Source of the DNA: Chryseobacterium phocaeense
Lineage (GTDB): Bacteria > Bacteroidota > Bacteroidia > Flavobacteriales > Weeksellaceae
Assembly (NCBI RefSeq): GCF_900169075.1
Contig: NZ_LT827015.1
Span: 3,116,158-3,180,157 of the forward strand
Length of the DNA: 64,000 nucleotides
Reading direction: 5' to 3'
Both the position numbers and the translations under genes were made by a program. Shown in pieces: positions 10,373-18,422 of the stretch (positions within the stretch are counted from its first letter, which is position 1; the number at the start of each line of letters is the position of its first letter). Below the pieces are notes generated by a model. That model was not told where the DNA came from and did not search any database. It worked only from the letters and a program-made list of their open reading frames with translations.

Positions 10373-10834
10373 ATGAAAAAAATAGTGGTTGTCCTGCTTG
10401 TAGCCTTTATTATTATTCAGTTTTTTCCGATTGACAAAACCAATCCGCCACTTACTCCCGGCATGGATTTCCTGAAGATCAAGAACACCCCGGAGCCCAT
10501 CGCAAAAACCATCCGTACCTCTTGCTACGACTGCCATTCCAATGAAACCCGATATCCATGGTATTCGAATATTTCTCCGGCTTCATGGTTTGTCAAAAAT
10601 CATATCGACGAAGGAAGAAAACATCTTAATTTTTCTACCTTTGCTACGTACGAACCAAAAAGACAGGCTCATAAGCTGGAAGAATGCATAGAAATGATTG
10701 AAAAGAAAGAAATGCCTCTGGAATCTTATTATGTAGGACATCAGAATGCCAAACTGACAGATGCCCAGCGTAAGGAACTTGCAGAGTATTTCAAAAAAGA
10801 AAAAGAAGAAACCGAAAGGAAAATGGCATTTTAA
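10373..10834 (+). CDS. haem-binding domain protein (Haem_bd family)
   Basis: About 154 residues from the ATG at 10373. Two in-frame ATGs lie earlier at 10352 and 10361, but the sequence MKKIVVVLLVAFIIIQFF looks like a natural signal/anchor start. The domain has a single c-type haem motif CYDCH followed by SNETRYPWYSNISPASWFVKNHI, typical of the Bacteroidota haem-binding domain (PF14376). It should sit in the periplasm, anchored by the N-terminal helix, and carry one covalently bound haem. The electron partner is unknown. The DCC-family gene follows after 10 nt, so the two are probably co-transcribed. Confidence 0.85.
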   Translation: MKKIVVVLLVAFIIIQFFPIDKTNPPLTPGMDFLKIKNTPEPIAKTIRTSCYDCHSNETRYPWYSNISPASWFVKNHIDEGRKHLNFSTFATYEPKRQAHKLEECIEMIEKKEMPLESYYVGHQNAKLTDAQRKELAEYFKKEKEETERKMAF

Positions 10835-10844
10835 ATTCAACGTT

Positions 10845-11258
10845 ATGCGGAAGAATTGGGAAGATAAACATATTGTATTTTTTGACGGCGACTGCGGCGT
10901 TTGCAATTTCTGGGTACAGTGGATCCTGGAACGGGATCATCACGACCGGTTTATGTTCGCTTCCCTGCAATCTGATTTCGGACAGAAATTCCTGTCTGAA
11001 AGAGGTCTGGAAACTAAGGCATTCAATACTTTGTACCTCTGGAAACCCGGTCAGTACTATTATATAAAATCACGTGCAGTTCTGCAAATTGCCAATATCC
11101 TGGGTGGAATTTACAAGCTTTCTGCCGCAGGAAAAATACTTCCTGCTTTTTTAAGTGATAAGGCTTATGATCTCGTTTCAAGAAACAGGATGAAAATTTC
11201 CAATCAGAAATGTTTTCTCCCTGATCAGCATCAGAAGAAAAAATTTATTGAGGTCTAG
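10845..11258 (+). CDS. thiol-disulfide oxidoreductase DCC family protein (DUF393)
   Basis: 137 residues from the ATG at 10845, 10 nt after the haem-binding gene. The longer frame upstream overlaps that gene and has a poly-Lys N-terminus that is not credible. HIVFFDGDCGVCNFWVQWI holds the DxxCxxC motif that gives the DCC family its name, and RAVLQIANILGG is also typical. The family is related to thioredoxin-like redox proteins, but a defined substrate is not established. There is no signal peptide, so the location is probably cytoplasmic. Confidence 0.85.
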   Translation: MRKNWEDKHIVFFDGDCGVCNFWVQWILERDHHDRFMFASLQSDFGQKFLSERGLETKAFNTLYLWKPGQYYYIKSRAVLQIANILGGIYKLSAAGKILPAFLSDKAYDLVSRNRMKISNQKCFLPDQHQKKKFIEV

Positions 11259-11294
11259 TTTTGTTATTAGTCTCAAAGTTGTGGTTATTTTTTT

Positions 11295-11370
11295 ATTTCC
11301 CACAGATGGCACAGATTTTCACAGATGATTGTGGATATTTGTGGAAATTAATTCGTGCAATTTGTGTTTA
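11295..11370 (-). repeat. Long intergenic repeat family, partial copy (minus orientation)
   Basis: TTTCCCACAGATGGCACAG and following bases match, in reverse complement, the start of the roughly 220-bp elements at 35130 and 60173 (CACAAATAACAC ... CATCTGTGAAAATC ... ATCTGTGGG). Only the first third is present. Confidence 0.7.
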
Positions 11371-11415
11371 AAATCAGGTTTTGGCTAAAAACAGAGGAAA
11401 TTATGATCTATATTT

Positions 11416-11435
11416 AAACGGGCTGAAGCCCGTTT
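11416..11435. repeat. REP-like palindrome
   Basis: A perfect 8-bp stem, AAACGGGC / GCCCGTTT, with loop TGAA. It stands out as GC-rich in an AT-rich spacer. Short palindromes of this GGGCTGAAGCCC type are common REP-like elements in flavobacterial intergenic DNA. It could also serve as a weak terminator. No REP-associated transposase is in the window. Confidence 0.55.
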
Positions 11436-11559
11436 CTATTGATGATTGTTCTATGTTTATTATAAATTATTTCTTTAGAGACTTCCGGACATTTTTCAAT
11501 TTTAATTTTCGTTTTAAGAAAAAAGCAAAGATGAATCACCTTTGCTTTTATTTTGATAT

Positions 11560-12987
11560 TTATTGGTTCAGAGACCATATTGAATAAGAGTTTGGGGGAC
11601 ACTGGATTTTTACATATTTATCTCCCTGGGTCGTTGGATACCAGCTTGAGTGTCCTGTAAAATCTTTGATCTGCTTACTGCTCCAGTTAGTTTCCACCCA
11701 TCTTTCCTGCCAGCTGGAGGAATTATTGATATAGACCACCAGTCCCGGATTTCCGTTGTAACCATTACGTCTGGCAATATACTCATCGTTATCCGTATAC
11801 AGGATAGAGGTTGTTCCTGTGGCTTTGTTGTTATGAATCCAGATCAGATTATTTAATCTTTCTTTATTCAGCCATTCTTCATAATCCCGGTAGAAAATAG
11901 TGGGATAGCCTTCATGGGTAAGAATGTAGGCATAGGCCGGCATTTTGTTGTAAATAATATCGGTGTCATGATTGGCCACAAAGGTAACCGCTTTGTAAGG
12001 ATTTCTTTTCCACATCATGTCATCATTCAGCACATTTAAGTTCCCATTGTCAAAAGCTTCATCCATTTTATAGTATGCGGCAAAATCGAATACGGAACTG
12101 TTGGCATTGTTCGCCCACCACTCCAGGGTATTTACATTGGAATCCCAAAGTTCCCCGACTGAAAATCCGCCAACATTTGAATTCCAGGTATTGACTACCC
12201 ATGGTCCGAAGCCTTTCACATAATCAAATCTCCAGCCATCAAACTTCATTACATTTTTGTAGTATTTTCCTACAGAATCGTCTCTTCCCCAAAGCCAGTC
12301 CTGAACATACGGATTGGCGTGGCATAAATCCGGAAATCCTCCAAAGGCACCTTCGTCATTATTTCCGTAGGAATTTTTGTAGAAATCATTATAACTTCTT
12401 TGGAACTTTCCGGAAGAAATTCCTGAGAAATCCGTCCAGGTATTGGTTCCTGTAAACGGATTGGCCTGGGACTGCCCGCCACTGTTATGGTTGATCACAA
12501 TATCCGCATATACCTGCATATTTTCTGCATGTGCTTTTGTAATCAATGCTTCCAGCTCGGTTCTGGAGCCAAAACGGGTTTCTACACTTCCATTCTGATT
12601 AAAGTTTCCAAAATCATAGTAATCCGTAGGGTCATAACCCATAGAATAGGCTCCGTTCTGGGCTTTTGATGCGGGAGGAAGCCACACGGCACTGATTCCG
12701 GAATCCGACCAGGCGGTAAGCTTATCTTTAACAACATTCCACCAGGTTCCACCTTCAGGGACATCCCAGTAAAAGCCCTGCATTAAAACACCTCCACCGG
12801 GACCGGAAACGAATTTTCCGGCTGCTGATCCTGATCCTGTACTGAACGGACGGCCATCATGACTGGTAACATTTACAATTTTATTATGAACTTCTTCTTT
12901 CTTAAGATTTTCATTTTCATCCCTGTCCTGACAGGCATTAAAAGCCAGCATAGCCAGCATCGAAACGAGTACATGTATTTTTTTCAT
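11560..12987 (-). CDS. alpha-amylase, GH13 family lipoprotein
   Basis: About 475 residues from MKKIHVL (an ATG two codons earlier at 12993 is also possible). A lipobox ends in Cys (LAFNAC), so the enzyme is probably membrane-anchored outside the cytoplasm. GH13 motifs are present: VYADIVINHNSGG (region I), DGWRFDYVKGF with the nucleophile Asp (region II), SVGELWD with the acid Glu (region III) and FVANHDTD with the stabilising Asp (region IV). The start of the barrel, GVLMQGFYWDVP, resembles plant and archaeal amylases. It should hydrolyse internal alpha-1,4 bonds of starch-like polymers. No SusC/SusD pair is adjacent, so this is not a classical starch locus. Confidence 0.93.
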   Translation of the reverse strand: MKKIHVLVSMLAMLAFNACQDRDENENLKKEEVHNKIVNVTSHDGRPFSTGSGSAAGKFVSGPGGGVLMQGFYWDVPEGGTWWNVVKDKLTAWSDSGISAVWLPPASKAQNGAYSMGYDPTDYYDFGNFNQNGSVETRFGSRTELEALITKAHAENMQVYADIVINHNSGGQSQANPFTGTNTWTDFSGISSGKFQRSYNDFYKNSYGNNDEGAFGGFPDLCHANPYVQDWLWGRDDSVGKYYKNVMKFDGWRFDYVKGFGPWVVNTWNSNVGGFSVGELWDSNVNTLEWWANNANSSVFDFAAYYKMDEAFDNGNLNVLNDDMMWKRNPYKAVTFVANHDTDIIYNKMPAYAYILTHEGYPTIFYRDYEEWLNKERLNNLIWIHNNKATGTTSILYTDNDEYIARRNGYNGNPGLVVYINNSSSWQERWVETNWSSKQIKDFTGHSSWYPTTQGDKYVKIQCPPNSYSIWSLNQ

Positions 12988-13134
12988 TATCATATTTTAA
13001 TTATTAATCTATTAACTAAATTACAATTTTATTAAAACAAATTCTATAAAATGTGAAATATTTTAATTCCTGCCTGGCGATTTTCTTTAAATACTGCATA
13101 AAAATTTCATTAAAAAATCATAAACTTTTAATAT

Positions 13135-13169
13135 TTTGAAAGCAATTTTTCTTTTAATCCATATATTTG
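13135..13169 (+). promoter_or_regulatory. Promoter of DUF4290-murA
   Basis: TTTG (13135-13138), a 23-nt spacer, then TATATTTG (13162-13169). The ATG at 13176 lies only 6 nt past the -7 element, so the transcript would have almost no leader. Confidence 0.55.
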
Positions 13170-13175
13170 CATACT

Positions 13176-13844
13176 ATGGAATACAATACCCAAAAAACCC
13201 AGCTTCACATGCCGGAATACGGCAGAATCATACAGCAGTTGGTTGAACGCTGCAAAGAACTCCCTACCAAAGAGGAAAGGAGTGAGATGGCTATGGCTAT
13301 CATCGATTTTATGGGTCAGAGAAACCCACAGCTTCGGGACGAAGAAAATTATAAGCATAAACTTTGGGATCATCTTTTCATTTTAGCAAATTATGATCTT
13401 GATGTGGAATCACCATATCCTTTTCCTACCAGGGAACAGCTTGCAGAAAGACCTAAGAAAATGGAATACCCTAAACTTCAGGGAGATTTTAAGTTTTACG
13501 GAAAGAGCATTCTTCAGCTGATTGAAAAAGCTATTGAACTGGAACCGGGGGACGAAAAAGAAGCCCTGATTGAAGTGATTGCGAACAATATGAAGAAGTC
13601 CTATAATGTATATAATAAGGAACATGTAACGGATGATGTGATTTTCCGCCATCTGAAAGAGCTTTCTGAAAACAGGCTGGACCTTACGGGAATAGAATCT
13701 CTGGAAAAGAGCAAAATCTATTATACGAACAACAGCAACAACAGAAACAGCAACAGCAATAACCGAAACAACAACAGCAATAACAATAATAAGAACCAGA
13801 CCAACAAAAGAAGGCATAACAACAACCATAAAAACAGAAAGTAA
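13176..13844 (+). CDS. DUF4290 domain-containing protein
   Basis: 222 residues from the ATG at 13176 (the TTG three codons earlier lies within the -7 promoter element). The first 170 residues match DUF4290, a Bacteroidota family of unknown function that is regularly found just before murA. The last 40 or so residues are an Asn/Ser/Arg/Lys tail encoded by AAC/AAT/AGC triplets, which is probably disordered. The stop codon TAA shares its last A with the murA start, so the two genes are translationally coupled. A role in envelope synthesis or its control is a guess from context only. Confidence 0.85.
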   Translation: MEYNTQKTQLHMPEYGRIIQQLVERCKELPTKEERSEMAMAIIDFMGQRNPQLRDEENYKHKLWDHLFILANYDLDVESPYPFPTREQLAERPKKMEYPKLQGDFKFYGKSILQLIEKAIELEPGDEKEALIEVIANNMKKSYNVYNKEHVTDDVIFRHLKELSENRLDLTGIESLEKSKIYYTNNSNNRNSNSNNRNNNSNNNNKNQTNKRRHNNNHKNRK

Positions 13845-15151
13845 TGAGTGGAACATTTCAGATAAGAGGAGGAAAGAGACTGCATGGGGAAATCACTCCA
13901 CAAGGGGCAAAAAATGAAGCTCTACAAATTTTATGTGCGGTTTTGTTAACAGATGAGGAGGTAAGAATTAAAAATATTCCGGATATCCACGATGTGAACA
14001 GACTGATTGAAATTTTAGGAGATTTCGGGGTCAAAGTTACGAAAAACGGTCAGGGAGATTTCACATTCAAAGCGGATCAGGTTAATTTTGATTATATAAA
14101 GTCCCACGAATTTAAAAAAGACGGCGCCAAACTAAGAGGCTCTATTATGCTTATGGGCCCTATGCTTGCCCGCTACGGAGAGGCTTATATGCCGACTCCG
14201 GGAGGTGACAAGATCGGAAGAAGAAGATTAGACACGCATTTCCAGGGACTTGTAGAGCTTGGTGCTGAGTTTAACTATGATGAAGAGGAATATTTTTATT
14301 CATTAAAAGCCAAAGAGCTCAGAGGAAAATTTATTCTTCTTGAGGAGGCTTCTGTAACCGGAACAGCCAATATCGTTATGGCTGCTACCCTTGCCAAAGG
14401 AAAAACAAGAATTTACAACGCCGCCTGCGAACCTTATCTTCAGCAATTATGCAAAATGCTGAACAGGATGGGTGCGAACATTTCAGGAATTGGTTCCAAC
14501 CTTCTTACGATTGAAGGGGTAGAATACCTTCGCGGTACAGAACACACGATGCTTCCGGACATGGTAGAAATCGGCTCATGGATAGGTCTTGCCGCCATGA
14601 CGAAATCTGAAATCACCATCAAAAATGTAAACTGGAGCCAGCTTGGCGTAATTCCCAATACATTCAGAAAATTAGGAATCCAGCTTGAGCAGAGCAACGA
14701 TGATATCTTTATTCCAGCCCAGGAAAATTACCGCATCCAAAAGTTTATCGACGGATCTATCCTTACAATTTCGGATGCTCCATGGCCGGGATTCACACCG
14801 GATTTATTATCAATTATTCTGGTAGTAGCCACACAGGCGAAAGGAAGCTTACTGGTTCATCAGAAAATGTTCGAATCCAGATTGTTCTTTGTAGATAAGC
14901 TGATCGATATGGGCGCCCAGATTATTCTATGTGATCCACACAGGGCTACGGTTATCGGGCTGAACCAGGAAACCCCGCTCAGAGGGACTACCATGGTTTC
15001 CCCTGACATCAGAGCCGGAAACGCTCTTCTGATTGCAGCGCTTTCTGCAGAAGGAAAATCTATTATCCACAATATTGAGCAGATCGACAGAGGGTATGAA
15101 AATATTGACGGAAGGCTGAAAGCCATTGGTGCTGATATTGAAAGAATTTAA
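13844..15151 (+). CDS. murA: UDP-N-acetylglucosamine 1-carboxyvinyltransferase
   Basis: 435 residues. It catalyses the first committed step of peptidoglycan synthesis, transfer of enolpyruvate from PEP to UDP-GlcNAc, in the cytoplasm. Lys23-Asn24 match the catalytic KN pair, and APWPGFTPDLLSI carries the conserved Asp. In the PEP loop PGGDKIGRR, residue 122 is Asp where E. coli MurA has Cys115. Cys115 is the residue alkylated by fosfomycin, so this enzyme should be intrinsically insensitive. The gene overlaps the DUF4290 stop by one base and ends before a strong terminator. Confidence 0.97.
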   Translation: MSGTFQIRGGKRLHGEITPQGAKNEALQILCAVLLTDEEVRIKNIPDIHDVNRLIEILGDFGVKVTKNGQGDFTFKADQVNFDYIKSHEFKKDGAKLRGSIMLMGPMLARYGEAYMPTPGGDKIGRRRLDTHFQGLVELGAEFNYDEEEYFYSLKAKELRGKFILLEEASVTGTANIVMAATLAKGKTRIYNAACEPYLQQLCKMLNRMGANISGIGSNLLTIEGVEYLRGTEHTMLPDMVEIGSWIGLAAMTKSEITIKNVNWSQLGVIPNTFRKLGIQLEQSNDDIFIPAQENYRIQKFIDGSILTISDAPWPGFTPDLLSIILVVATQAKGSLLVHQKMFESRLFFVDKLIDMGAQIILCDPHRATVIGLNQETPLRGTTMVSPDIRAGNALLIAALSAEGKSIIHNIEQIDRGYENIDGRLKAIGADIERI

Positions 15152-15168
15152 AAATATTTTTACAGAAT

Positions 15169-15204
15169 AAAAAAGCGTTCAAAAGTTAATTTGAACGCTT
15201 TTTT
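15169..15204 (+). terminator. Bidirectional terminator between murA and DUF2207
   Basis: A 15-bp perfect stem, AAAAAAGCGTTCAAA / TTTGAACGCTTTTTT, with a 6-nt loop. T/A runs on both sides serve the converging transcripts. Confidence 0.9.
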
Positions 15205-15227
15205 TATTGTTTTTCAGAACAGCAGGC

Positions 15228-17147
15228 TTACCAGCCCCCACCGCCACCGCCGCCTCCACCACCGCCGGAGAATCCACCACCACCGGAACCACTACTTGAG
15301 CTGGAAGGTTGGGTAGATGCAGATTGTATGGATTGAGTAAGGCTTGAGTTCAGGGTGCTTGCAAAAGCATAATGATTCAGGGTACCACCATAATACCAGC
15401 TGTTTTGGTATTCTGCGGCAGTTTTTTTCAGCAGGTCATCAAATCTCTGCCCCCAGATCTGATCCACTCCCATTACCATGGCAAAAGGAAGCAATGTTTC
15501 AAAAACCTGCGGCGTCATCTGAGGAGGATTATGAAATTTCAGCTGCTCATTTTCTGCTGCGCCCATATACATTTTGAATCCGTCTATTAAAGATTTTTTT
15601 CTAAGCTTTTCTTTGGATGGCTGCTTGATGAGATACTGGTAAAACATCATGACGCAAAATGCAAGAGCAATAAACATATAGCATACATTGAAATTAAAAT
15701 AATCAGCGCCTGATGACAATGAAGAAACAATTCCTCCTACCGCCAGAATGATAACAACAGATACCGGGATCAGAAATTTTATACCAAGATTTCTGAACAA
15801 AAACGACACGAAAATAAATACCAGGAAAAGGATAACATATAAAGCTGCGCCAGCAAAAACCCTTTCAAATTCGGGAAGTATCCGGTAGCTTACCCATAAC
15901 CCAACAGCATACATCAGACTGATGAGGAATAATGGAAGCATCAGCTTTTTTGTATTATTTCCTTCATTTAAGAAGTCGTCATGCTGGAAACTCAGTGTTT
16001 CTTTGAAATTCCGGACTGCTTTTTCAATTTTTGAATTGTATTTTCCGTCAAATTCTACTGAATCCGTGGTTTCCGAAAAAAGACTGTTCATGAGGTTAAT
16101 TTCCTCTTTGGGAAGAGCTTCATCCGCTTCTTTCAGTTTCTTCAGGGTAAACGTTTTGGAACTAAAAAAACCGAGCACACCATCACTTTCACCTTCTATG
16201 ATTCTGACATATCCTTTTACAGCGAGATTGACGATAGCTGCCGTTAAGTATTTATTTTTAAAAGTTTCACTGCTGATATAACCAAGAGAGGCCGGTGAAA
16301 AATTTTCGGGAACATTAAACTGTGGATAAACCGTAGGGCTCTGGGGATCTATTCCATATTTCATCCATGTCGAATAGAGATACAGGATCAATCCCAGTAA
16401 AAAGATGAATTCTGAGATCAGAATCCCATACTTTTCCAGGAAACCAGGCGGCGGTGGCGGTAGCATCAATCCTTTTTTGAAACCTACCGCAATGGTAAGC
16501 CCCTCATTAGCCCGAAGTCCTGAAGCCCCCCACTCTATAGAATGGTCTGACAGTACATTAACTGTACAATTTTGATTATTACTTCCATAGGCTCCGGTAT
16601 AGCAGGAATTCTGAATAATTTCAGCTCCGGCAGGAAGATTTACTTTTGCAGAGACTGTATCTGCGTCAAAATCCCAATACGTTCCGTTGACATTCCAGTA
16701 AAATTCATCATACTTATCAAAGAAACCAATCTGGTTCTCTGTTTTATATTTTATTTCGTAGTCGTAGGTTCCAGGATTCAGGATTACATCTTTATTTCCG
16801 GCATATATTTTTAAATAGCCGTCTCCGGTTTCTTCATGATAGTCTTCGCGTTCCCCGTTTTTCTTTACTGAAATAATGGTATATCTTACTTTCTGGTTTT
16901 TATTGTTCAGATTTCTGGACAGGGGAAGCGCACGGAAAATCCCTCTTTTGATATTATTTCCGAGGCTGTATACCCTGATATTTTCAGTAACGGTGATTCC
17001 CGATTTTTTGTCTACATCAATATCGGAATGAAAGGAAAGAATTTTTTCCGGCCCTGCAGTAGACATCTGATCCGTTATTTCCCCATTGGTCTGGGCGAAG
17101 GCTATGCAAAAAAACTGAAGAAGGAAAAGCTGCAGCCACTTTTTCAT
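15228..17147 (-). CDS. DUF2207 domain-containing membrane protein
   Basis: 639 residues. A signal peptide (LFLLQFFCIAFAQ) is followed by a beta-rich DUF2207 domain (about 30-240) with ENIRVYSLGNNIKRGIFRALP. There are then several transmembrane helices, near 245-265 and a cluster at about 405-500. The C-terminus is a Ser/Gly-rich tail ending in a run of Gly and Trp. DUF2207 proteins are predicted membrane proteins of unknown biochemical role. The lemA gene lies 3 nt upstream on the same strand, and this LemA-DUF2207 pairing recurs in many bacteria, suggesting a joint envelope function. Confidence 0.88.
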   Translation of the reverse strand: MKKWLQLFLLQFFCIAFAQTNGEITDQMSTAGPEKILSFHSDIDVDKKSGITVTENIRVYSLGNNIKRGIFRALPLSRNLNNKNQKVRYTIISVKKNGEREDYHEETGDGYLKIYAGNKDVILNPGTYDYEIKYKTENQIGFFDKYDEFYWNVNGTYWDFDADTVSAKVNLPAGAEIIQNSCYTGAYGSNNQNCTVNVLSDHSIEWGASGLRANEGLTIAVGFKKGLMLPPPPPGFLEKYGILISEFIFLLGLILYLYSTWMKYGIDPQSPTVYPQFNVPENFSPASLGYISSETFKNKYLTAAIVNLAVKGYVRIIEGESDGVLGFFSSKTFTLKKLKEADEALPKEEINLMNSLFSETTDSVEFDGKYNSKIEKAVRNFKETLSFQHDDFLNEGNNTKKLMLPLFLISLMYAVGLWVSYRILPEFERVFAGAALYVILFLVFIFVSFLFRNLGIKFLIPVSVVIILAVGGIVSSLSSGADYFNFNVCYMFIALAFCVMMFYQYLIKQPSKEKLRKKSLIDGFKMYMGAAENEQLKFHNPPQMTPQVFETLLPFAMVMGVDQIWGQRFDDLLKKTAAEYQNSWYYGGTLNHYAFASTLNSSLTQSIQSASTQPSSSSSGSGGGGFSGGGGGGGGGGGW

Positions 17148-17150
17148 TTC

Positions 17151-17702
17151 TTAGAATTTTACGGTTGGAACTTGTCTTTCTGCAATATTTTCCAGTTCAA
17201 AGAATGGTGATTTCTCAAACTTATACATATTCGCGATGATATTGCTTGGAAAAGATTCCACCAAAGTATTGTTCTCACGAACTGTTCCGTTATAATATCT
17301 TCTGGATTTTTCCACGTCATTTTCTATAGAAGTAAGCTCGCTCTGCAGTTGCTGGAAATTGGCATTTGCTTTCAGATCCGGATACTGCTCGGCCACGGCA
17401 AACAAATTCATCATCGCCTGATTCAGATTTTTCTCTGCTGCTTCTTTAGCCTGAAGCGAATCTGCACCTACCGCCTGGGTTCTGGCCCTGATCACACTGT
17501 CGAGGGTTTCGCGTTCATGGGTAGCGTAGCCTTTCACCGTTTCCACAAGATTGGGAATCAGATCATGCCGCTTTTTAAGCATCACATCTATACTGCTCCA
17601 TGCTTCCTGAACCAGGTTTCTCAGTTTTACAAGACGGTTATAGATAGATACTGCATAAATAAGGCATACTGCAACTACAGCAATAATGATAAGTATGGTC
17701 AT
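17151..17702 (-). CDS. lemA: LemA family protein
   Basis: 183 residues. An N-terminal transmembrane helix (ILIIIAVVAVCLIYAVSIY) is followed by the helical LemA domain, with VQEAWSSIDVMLKKRHDLIPNLVETVKGY (written here as motif positions about 32-60) and the NLNQAMMNLFAVAEQYPDLKA region. LemA proteins are inner-membrane proteins with the bulk outside or in the cytoplasm depending on the model; no enzyme activity is known. It is the first gene of a two-gene operon with DUF2207. Confidence 0.92.
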   Translation of the reverse strand: MTILIIIAVVAVCLIYAVSIYNRLVKLRNLVQEAWSSIDVMLKKRHDLIPNLVETVKGYATHERETLDSVIRARTQAVGADSLQAKEAAEKNLNQAMMNLFAVAEQYPDLKANANFQQLQSELTSIENDVEKSRRYYNGTVRENNTLVESFPSNIIANMYKFEKSPFFELENIAERQVPTVKF

Positions 17703-17829
17703 AATTTTATATTTTGTTCCTTAAAAATAGTATTTTTTTGAATCGGAAGCAGAAATTAAAACTACAACAGGACTATTTTAATGAAATTTCATGCAAGCGG
17801 TGTTCATTGAGCAGCCAGACATATGCCCA

Positions 17830-17861
17830 CAAAAAAAGTACCCGATAGAACCGGATACTTT
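17830..17861 (-). terminator. Terminator of the NIL-domain gene
   Basis: Imperfect hairpin AAAGTA-c-CCG / CGG-a-TACTTT (17835-17861), followed on the minus strand by a run of seven T, about 29 nt past the NIL gene stop. Confidence 0.7.
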
Positions 17862-17889
17862 CTTGTAATTAAAACTATATGAATCTCCC

Positions 17890-18207
17890 CTAAAAATACT
17901 TCCGGCAGTTGTATTCCACCGCAGTACTTAAAAGTTTATTTTTATTCAGATAAAATTCCAGCAGCTGGTAATCTTCTGAATTGACATTAATGTATAACTG
18001 TACCGAACCAAAACTGTTTCCGTTTACATACTCCACGTTGGCAGACAACACCCTGTGACAGATCCCAAACTGATTGTAAATGGTGTTCATCAAATGTTCA
18101 AATTTCATTTTCCCATTCAATTCTATTTCCAGTATCAGTTCTTTTTTGGGCAGGTTAATTATATTATTAGGTATTACCTGCAGCGTAGGATTTGGTGTAA
18201 TCATCAC
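17890..18207 (-). CDS. stand-alone NIL domain protein
   Basis: 105 residues. The core LILEIELNGKMKFEHLMNTI, then GICHRVLSANVEYVNGNSFG and LLEFYLNK, follows the pattern of the NIL domain: an FGV..ILSG.IEYI.G.P.G block and a terminal helix. This is the ferredoxin-like regulatory domain at the C-terminus of the methionine ABC transporter ATPase MetN, where it binds methionine or cystine. Here it stands alone with no ATPase attached. By analogy it may be a small sulphur-amino-acid sensor, which is inference. Its promoter lies inside a perfect palindrome, so it is probably under a dedicated repressor. Confidence 0.7.
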   Translation of the reverse strand: MMITPNPTLQVIPNNIINLPKKELILEIELNGKMKFEHLMNTIYNQFGICHRVLSANVEYVNGNSFGSVQLYINVNSEDYQLLEFYLNKNKLLSTAVEYNCRKYF

Positions 18208-18267
18208 TCAACAATTTTGGTTAAACATTTTTCAGATCTTAGTTGCGCTCTTGCGTTAAATCTTTGA

Positions 18268-18298
18268 CAAAAATATAAAAAAATATTAGTCTACCAAA
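18268..18298 (-). promoter_or_regulatory. Promoter of the NIL-domain gene
   Basis: On the minus strand, TTTG (18298-18295), a 19-nt spacer, then TATTTTTG (18275-18268), both full consensus matches. The -33 TTTG lies exactly in the loop of the palindrome at 18279-18317. The predicted leader is about 57 nt. Confidence 0.7.
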
Positions 18299-18317
18299 TT
18301 AGTAGACTAATATTTTT
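18279..18317. promoter_or_regulatory. Perfect 16-bp palindrome, candidate operator
   Basis: AAAAATATTAGTCTAC (18279-18294), 7-nt centre, then its exact complement (18302-18317). It covers the -33 box of the NIL gene. It also lies about 100 nt past the YiiX-like gene, so it could double as that gene's terminator. Confidence 0.65.
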
Positions 18318-18422
18318 AATTTTATTTCCCTTTTAATGAGTATATCTTTTATTAATCAGATAAAAAAATACCCTAAAAGTCACAATGACATTTAGGGATA
18401 TACTTATTTACAAGATCAGGTA

